Source of the DNA: Actinomadura sp. K4S16
GTDB lineage: Bacteria > Actinomycetota > Actinomycetes > Streptosporangiales > Streptosporangiaceae
Assembly (NCBI RefSeq): GCF_008327685.1
Contig: NZ_BDDE01000011.1
Coordinates: 330,817 to 394,816 of the forward strand
DNA length: 64,000 nt
Direction: 5' to 3'
Each line of letters opens with the position of its first letter. The stretch's first letter is position 1. Below the pieces are notes generated by a model. That model was not told the DNA's origin. It saw only the letters and a list, made by a program, of their open reading frames with translations, and made no database searches. A program made the position numbers and the translations under genes. Below, one piece after another: positions 59,572 through 64,000 of the stretch.

Positions 59572-60648
59572 TCAGGGCTTCTGGCCGACGCCGGTGGCGA
59601 TCTCGCGGCCGCGCATCCGGCCGCCGGTGCCCGGGGCCAGCGGCGGGGTGCCGCGGCCGGCGCCGGTGCGCAGCCCCTCCAGGAACTCGCTGATCGCTTC
59701 GCGGGAGGTGTGCCGGGGCGTCCAGCCGAGCTCGTCGCGGGCCCGCGTGGTGTCCATGAGCGGGATCTGCAGGGCCAGGTCGAACAGGGCGGGGGAGGCG
59801 GGCACCAGGTGCAGGCTCCAGGCGGCGGCGATCGCGGCGCGCACGCCCCGCGCGGGCAGCCGCACGGTCCGGGCGCCGAGCAGGTCGGCGAGTTCGGCGG
59901 CGTCCAGGACGGGCTCGGCGGCGAGGTTGAAGGCGCCGCGGGCCTCGCCGGTGGCGGCGAGCCGGAACGCCTGCCCGGCGTCGGCGGAGTGCAGGACCTG
60001 CAGCCGCAGGCCGGGCAGGTCCGGCACGACCGGGATCAGGTCGGGGCGGGCGAGGCGGCCGGGCAGCAGCGGCCCGGCGAACAGGCGGCGCTGCTCGCTG
60101 GCGCTCTGCCGTTCGAAGACGAACCCGGGCCGCAGCCGCACGACCCGGCATTGCGGGTTGGCGGTCTCGAAGGCGTCCAGGAGCCGTTCGACGTAGGCCT
60201 TCTCGCGGCTGTAGGCGGCCTCGGGCCACCCGTGGGTGGGCCAGGACTCGTCGACCGGGCGGTCCTTGGGGCCGGGGGAGTAGGCACCGACGGAGGAGGA
60301 GTACACCAGCGCGGGCACGCCCGCGCTGGCGGCGGCGTCGAACACCCGGGCGCTGCCGACGACGTTGGAGTCCCAGGTGACCGCGGGCCGGTGGGTGGGC
60401 TGGAACAGCCACGCCAGGTGGACGACCGCGTCGGCGCCGCGCAGGAGCGGGACCAGGTCGGTGTCGGTGACGTCGGCCTCGGCCCAGCGCAGCTTGCCGG
60501 TCCCCTCGGGGTCGGCCTCGCGGGCGGCGCCGGGGCCGGGGTCGCGGCGGGCCAGCCCGACGATCTCGGTGACGGCCGGGTCCCCGGCGAGCGCGCGGAC
60601 GGTGCTGGTCCCGATGTTGCCCGTGGCGCCGGTGACGACGACGCGCAT
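59572..60648 (-). CDS. NAD-dependent epimerase/dehydratase
   Basis: A 358-residue extended SDR. GATGNIGTS (7-15) binds NAD(P); SSSVGAYSPG holds the active Ser and YSREKAYVE the Tyr/Lys. LRLQVLHSADAGQAFRLA matches the downstream substrate lobe. The C-terminal 40 residues are Gly/Pro-rich. ATG 60648 with GAGGGGGG upstream was chosen over an earlier in-frame ATG at 60744. A strong hairpin lies 22 nt upstream. Substrate unknown. Confidence 0.85.
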   Translation of the reverse strand: MRVVVTGATGNIGTSTVRALAGDPAVTEIVGLARRDPGPGAAREADPEGTGKLRWAEADVTDTDLVPLLRGADAVVHLAWLFQPTHRPAVTWDSNVVGSARVFDAAASAGVPALVYSSSVGAYSPGPKDRPVDESWPTHGWPEAAYSREKAYVERLLDAFETANPQCRVVRLRPGFVFERQSASEQRRLFAGPLLPGRLARPDLIPVVPDLPGLRLQVLHSADAGQAFRLAATGEARGAFNLAAEPVLDAAELADLLGARTVRLPARGVRAAIAAAWSLHLVPASPALFDLALQIPLMDTTRARDELGWTPRHTSREAISEFLEGLRTGAGRGTPPLAPGTGGRMRGREIATGVGQKP

Positions 60649-60669
60649 GGCGATCCCCCCTCGTCGGCG

Positions 60670-60702
60670 GTCCACCTCCGGGGATCGTCCCCGCAGGTGG
60701 AC
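60670..60702. repeat. Hairpin upstream of the epimerase
   Basis: GTCCACCT/AGGTGGAC (8 bp) and CGGGGA/TCCCCG (6 bp) form one stem with a single C-C mismatch and a TCG loop. It lies on the epimerase leader side, 22 nt before its ATG. It could act in the leader or end the upstream Ada/MGMT transcript. Confidence 0.6.
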
Positions 60703-60804
60703 GGCCCCATTCCCGTCCCGCGCCGATGTATGCCCGCCGCCCAACGCGCGGTGCTGCCGGGCATTGCCGCCGGGCGGTGCCGCCGACGGGGGGAGCGCGC
60801 CGGG

Positions 60805-61638
60805 TCAGGCGGGCTGGGGTTCGCCGGGGCGGCAGCGCAGGCACGGCCGGTACCCGGCGGCCCGCGCGGCGGCCAGGTCGCGGAACCCGCGCCGGTGGCC
60901 GGGGGTGATCCGGCGCGCGTCCCCGCACGTCGGGTAGCACACGATCCCGGTGGTGTCGGAGCCCACCAGCCGCACGCCGCTCCGCGCCAGCTCGGCCGCC
61001 TCCTCCACGTCGACGTCCTCGGCGCGCAGCAGCCGCTCCTTGGCGCCGGCACCGAAGACGTAGTCGCCGAGCGAGCCGTCCGAGCGGGTGACGCGGTGGC
61101 AGGGGATCAGCAGCGGGACGGGGTTGCGGCCCAGCGCCGACCCGACGGCGCGCACGGCCTTGGGCCGCCCGGCCTGCCGCGCGACCCACGCGTACGGGCG
61201 GGTCTGCCCGCGCGGGATCCGCGCGGCGGCGCGCAGCACGGCGGCCTCGAAGTCGCTGAGGCCGCGCAGGTCCAGGCGCAGCGGGCCGAGCCGGCCGGTG
61301 CGCAGGGCGGGCACGAGCCCGGCCGGGGGGCGCTCGGCGGGCAGCAGGGGCCGGGCGAAGCGGGCGCGGAACGCCGCGGCGAACTCCCGCTCGTCCATCC
61401 CGGCGCGCAGGTAGGCGACGCCGTGGTCGGTGAAGGCGACCTGCAGGCCCTCCAGGGGGCCGGGGACGTGGACGCGGCGGGCGGCGATGCGGTCCAGCAG
61501 GGCGGGGGGCGCGTCGGCGGCGAGCCCCGCCAGTTCGCCCGCCAGGCCGCCCGCCCATTCGCCGGCCGGGTCGCGGTCCCCGGCGAGGTCGCCGGCCAGC
61601 GGGTCGGGCGTGCCGCCGGCGGGGTCGGTGCGGTTCAT
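60805..61638 (-). CDS. Methylated-DNA-cysteine methyltransferase with C-terminal Ada zinc domain
   Basis: A 277-residue DNA repair protein. The O6-alkylguanine-DNA methyltransferase core (about 60-210) has acceptor Cys180 in LIPCHRV. A C-terminal Ada zinc domain (about 222-272) has Cys234, Cys238, Cys266 and Cys269 in CYPTC and CLRCRP. In E. coli Ada the zinc domain is N-terminal, so the order is swapped and no AraC domain is present. ATG overlaps the ECF sigma stop by ATGA, so the two are co-translated. It should repair alkylated bases and possibly phosphotriesters. Confidence 0.9.
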   Translation of the reverse strand: MNRTDPAGGTPDPLAGDLAGDRDPAGEWAGGLAGELAGLAADAPPALLDRIAARRVHVPGPLEGLQVAFTDHGVAYLRAGMDEREFAAAFRARFARPLLPAERPPAGLVPALRTGRLGPLRLDLRGLSDFEAAVLRAAARIPRGQTRPYAWVARQAGRPKAVRAVGSALGRNPVPLLIPCHRVTRSDGSLGDYVFGAGAKERLLRAEDVDVEEAAELARSGVRLVGSDTTGIVCYPTCGDARRITPGHRRGFRDLAAARAAGYRPCLRCRPGEPQPA

Positions 61639-62345
61639 CGGTGGCCCCCTTTCTGCTCGGGGTGGGCTGCGGTCCGGCCGGGTGCGGCGCGGCCGGGGCC
61701 GGCCTGGTCCGCCTGGTCGGGCGGGGTGCGGTCGGGTGCGGCGCGCAGGTCGCGCAGGCGGGCCAGGCCGCGGGAGATGTGGGACTTGACGGTGCCCTCG
61801 GGCAGGCCCAGGACGGCGGCGATCTCGGCGACGGGCAGGTCGGTGACGTGCCGCAGCACGACCGCGGCGCGCTGCTGGTGGGGCAGGCGGGCCAGCAGCC
61901 CGGCCAGCTCCCGGCCGGTCTCGCGGCGGGTCGCGGCGTCCTCCACGCCCTCGCCGGGGTCGGGCGGGTCGGGGGCGTCCTCGATGGGGGCCGCCGCCGG
62001 GCGCCGCGCGGCCGAGCGCAGGCTGTTGCGCCACACGTTGGTCAGGATCGTCAGCAGCCAGGCCCGCGGCTTCAGCCCGGCGATCCGTCCCGCGTCGTAG
62101 CCGGCCAGCGCGCGGTAGGCGCGCAGGAACGCCTCGGCGGACAGGTCCTCGGCCTCGGCCCACCGCCCGCACAGCCGCAGCGCCGTGGAGAACACCGTGC
62201 CCCGGTACGCCTCGTACAGGGCGGCGAACCCGTCGTCGAGGTCGCGTGCGAGGGCGGCGGCGACGTGCGCGCCCGCGGTGTCGCCGCCGGTGCCGCCCGT
62301 CGCGGTGTCCGCGGCGCGGTTGAGAGCTTCGTCCGTGACCGTCAC
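61635..62345 (-). CDS. ECF sigma factor (SigE-like)
   Basis: A 236-residue sigma-70-family ECF factor. Region 2 spans about 40-105 with RGTVFSTALRLCGRWAEAED and AWLLTILTNVWRN; region 4 about 140-195 with PHQQRAAVVLRHVTDLPVAEIA and LGLPEGTVKSHISR (in part). The C-terminal 40 residues are a disordered Pro/Gly tail. GTG start at 62345. Translationally coupled to the Ada/MGMT gene, so the sigma may drive an alkylation response. No anti-sigma gene is next to it. Confidence 0.9.
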   Translation of the reverse strand: MTVTDEALNRAADTATGGTGGDTAGAHVAAALARDLDDGFAALYEAYRGTVFSTALRLCGRWAEAEDLSAEAFLRAYRALAGYDAGRIAGLKPRAWLLTILTNVWRNSLRSAARRPAAAPIEDAPDPPDPGEGVEDAATRRETGRELAGLLARLPHQQRAAVVLRHVTDLPVAEIAAVLGLPEGTVKSHISRGLARLRDLRAAPDRTPPDQADQAGPGRAAPGRTAAHPEQKGGHR

Positions 62346-62440
62346 ATCCGTTCAACACCGCCGCGACCGGCCCGGTTGCAGCCGCACGGCCGTGCGGCGG
62401 CGGGCCGGGTCGGGCCGTTCGCCGAGGCCGTGCGGTGCGG

Positions 62441-63106
62441 TCAGCTCAGCCAGCCGGGGCGGATCATCCCCGTCTCGTAGGCCAGCACCACCAGCTGCGC
62501 GCGGTCGCGGGCCCCGAGTTTGGCCAGGATACGGCTGACATGGGTCTTGGCGGTGGCGGGCGACAGCACCAGCCGCCGCGCGATCTCCTCGTTGGACAGG
62601 CCCGCCGCGACCAGCTCCAGCACCTCCCGCTCCCGGTCGGTCAGCGAGCTGAGCTCGGCGGCGGGCGGCGGCGCGGAGATCCGGGACGCGAACTCGGCGA
62701 TCAGCCGCCGGGTCACCGTGGGCGCCAGCAGCGCGTCGCCGCGCGCCACCACCCGCACCCCGTGGATCAGCTCGGGCGGCTCGGTGTCCTTGACCAGGAA
62801 CCCGCTGGCCCCGGCCTTGATCGCGCCGTAGACGTAGTCGTCCAGGTCGAACGTCGTCAAGATCACCACCCGGACGTCGGCCAGCCGCGGGTCGGCGATG
62901 ATCCGCCGGGTGGCCTCCAGCCCGTCCAGGACGGGCATGCGGATGTCCATCAGCACCACGTCGGGCCGCAGCTCGCGGGCCCGTGCGACGGCCTGCTCCC
63001 CGTCCCCGGCCTCGGCGACGATCTCGATGTCGTCCTCGCCCTCCAGGATCGACCGGAACCCCGCCCGGACCAGCGTCTGGTCGTCGGCCAGCATCACCCG
63101 GATCAC
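62441..63106 (-). CDS. NarL/FixJ-family response regulator
   Basis: A 221-residue regulator. The receiver (4-120) starts RVMLADDQTLVRAGF; the phosphoacceptor Asp is in DVVLMDIRMPVLDG (about 54). Conserved Lys in GFLVKDTEP. The LuxR-type helix-turn-helix (about 150-210) reads LTDREREVLELVAAG and SNEEIARRL. GTG start overlaps the kinase stop by GTGA. Acts with the adjacent kinase. Confidence 0.93.
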   Translation of the reverse strand: MIRVMLADDQTLVRAGFRSILEGEDDIEIVAEAGDGEQAVARARELRPDVVLMDIRMPVLDGLEATRRIIADPRLADVRVVILTTFDLDDYVYGAIKAGASGFLVKDTEPPELIHGVRVVARGDALLAPTVTRRLIAEFASRISAPPPAAELSSLTDREREVLELVAAGLSNEEIARRLVLSPATAKTHVSRILAKLGARDRAQLVVLAYETGMIRPGWLS

Positions 63107-64000
63107 GCGCTCTCCTCTGTCTCGCCCATTACGCCCTTCCCGCCCGGCCGGTGCGGTTCCGGCGGGTCGCCGGCGCCGTCCAGCGGCAGCCGCGCCCACA
63201 CCCGGAACCCGCCCGCCGGGCCCGGCCCCGCGGTCAGCTCCCCGCCGACCGAGGCCGCCCGCTCCCGCATGCCCCGCACCCCGTTGCCGTCCGCGGCCCG
63301 CTCGGCCGGGCCGGCGCCGTCGTCGTCCACCCGCACGACCACCTCGCCGGGGAACAGCCGCACCTCGACCGTCACCGCCGCGGCCCCCGAGTGCCGGACG
63401 GCGTTGGTCAGCGCCTCCTGCACGATCCGGTACCCCGCCAGCCCGACCGGCGCAGGCAGCTCCTCCAGCGCCGCCGTCCCCGGCGACCCCGGCTCGGGCA
63501 GGTCGCCGGACCGCCGCACCGCCAGCCCGGCCGCGGCGGTCTGGTCCAGCAGCTCACCCACCCGCGCCAGCGACGGCGGCGGCGCCGGCGGCCGCTCCGC
63601 CGCCCCGGCCCCGTCCGGTTCCGCCGCGTCGACCTGCCGCAGCACGCCGAGGACGCCGCGCAGCTCCCGCAGCGTCTCCTTGCTGGCCGCCTTGATCGCC
63701 TCCAGCGCCGCGTAGGCGCGGGCGGGGTCGTCGCGGCGGTGCAGCGCCGCCCCGGCCTGCACGTTGATCAGCGAGATCTGGTGCGCCAGCACGTCGTGCA
63801 GCTCGCGCGCGATGCGCAGCCGCTCGGCCACCGCGCGGCGCCGCGCCTCGTCCTCGCGGTCGCGTTCGGCCGCGGCGGCGCGCCGCTCGGCGGCCTCGGC
63901 GAGGGCGCGGCGGCCGCGCACGTACTGCCCGACCGCCACCGTGACCAGCAGCCCCAGCGACAGCGACGCCACGCTGCGCGCGTCGGTGACCGCGTCGGGA
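63103..64000 (-). CDS. NarL-type sensor histidine kinase, 5' end beyond the window
   Basis: About 299 residues are visible, open at the window edge, so the N-terminus and membrane helices lie beyond it. A last helix (LSLGLLVTVAVGQYV) leads into a HisKA_3 dimerisation domain with the phospho-His in RIARELHDVLAHQIS. The HATPase domain follows with QEALTNAVRHS and GNGVRGMRERAAS. Typical of NarX/DesK-type kinases. It overlaps its regulator by GTGA. Signal unknown. Confidence 0.92.
   Translation of the reverse strand, partial: PDAVTDARSVASLSLGLLVTVAVGQYVRGRRALAEAAERRAAAAERDREDEARRRAVAERLRIARELHDVLAHQISLINVQAGAALHRRDDPARAYAALEAIKAASKETLRELRGVLGVLRQVDAAEPDGAGAAERPPAPPPSLARVGELLDQTAAAGLAVRRSGDLPEPGSPGTAALEELPAPVGLAGYRIVQEALTNAVRHSGAAAVTVEVRLFPGEVVVRVDDDGAGPAERAADGNGVRGMRERAASVGGELTAGPGPAGGFRVWARLPLDGAGDPPEPHRPGGKGVMGETEESA

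Overview
The window is a very GC-rich (roughly three quarters G+C), densely packed stretch of an actinobacterial chromosome. Codon third positions are almost always G or C, GTG starts are frequent, ATGA/GTGA four-base overlaps couple many genes, and many starts sit 6-8 nt downstream of a TANNNT-type -10 box, as in leaderless actinobacterial transcripts. The gene set (F420-type PPOX proteins, WYL, IclR and GlxA regulators, ECF42 sigma with a DGPF protein, TerD, MprAB-like two-component system) fits a filamentous actinomycete of the Streptosporangiales/Actinomadura type; that placement is an inference. I see no rRNA, tRNA, CRISPR array, phage or insertion sequence.

Layout. 1-3720: rsgA, a polytopic membrane protein and an alanine-rich helical protein. 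3.8-11.6 kb: an OmpR-type two-component system, then a GT2-GtrA fusion and two YkcB-like GT39 membrane glycosyltransferases; an identical 11-mer in opposite orientation lies upstream of both units. 11.7-15.7 kb: pterin dehydratase, a SLOG-fold protein, a divergent TetR/ABC-F pair and a frameshifted IPT/TIG gene. 15.8-20.6 kb: an SDR and a divergent four-gene membrane/cupredoxin-like module of unknown function. 20.7-29.9 kb: two PPOX proteins, a UvrA-like ATPase divergent from a WYL regulator, a VOC protein behind a perfect palindrome, a P450 divergent from an IclR regulator, and a LysR/class V aminotransferase pair.

29.9-36.1 kb is the most interesting region: a tightly coupled operon of a sugar epimerase, a GT2 polyprenyl-sugar synthase, a TIGR04282/DUF2064 protein, a methyltransferase, a cytochrome b-molybdopterin oxidoreductase fusion and a GT-C membrane protein. 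From memory this resembles the mycobacterial methylthioxylose (MtxS/MtxT) locus, with a sulfoxide-type molybdoenzyme added.

36-48.9 kb: DUF6058-like protein, SDR/LysR pair, DoxX protein, SRPBCC-SnoaL fusion, a KAS III / acyltransferase / acyl-CoA-oxidase-like trio, TerD, a RidA homologue lacking the catalytic arginine, an acyl-CoA synthetase with an operator-like palindrome in its promoter spacer, a HAD-IIA phosphatase and a YigZ protein. 48.9-64 kb: hydrolase, ECF42 sigma plus DGPF protein, NmrA and TauE proteins, GlxA regulator plus isochorismatase, a redox cluster (GCS2 ligase, haem-oxygenase-like protein, HemK-like methyltransferase, CDGSH protein), an epimerase, an ECF sigma coupled to a domain-swapped Ada/MGMT repair protein, and a NarL-type two-component system whose kinase runs off the window end.
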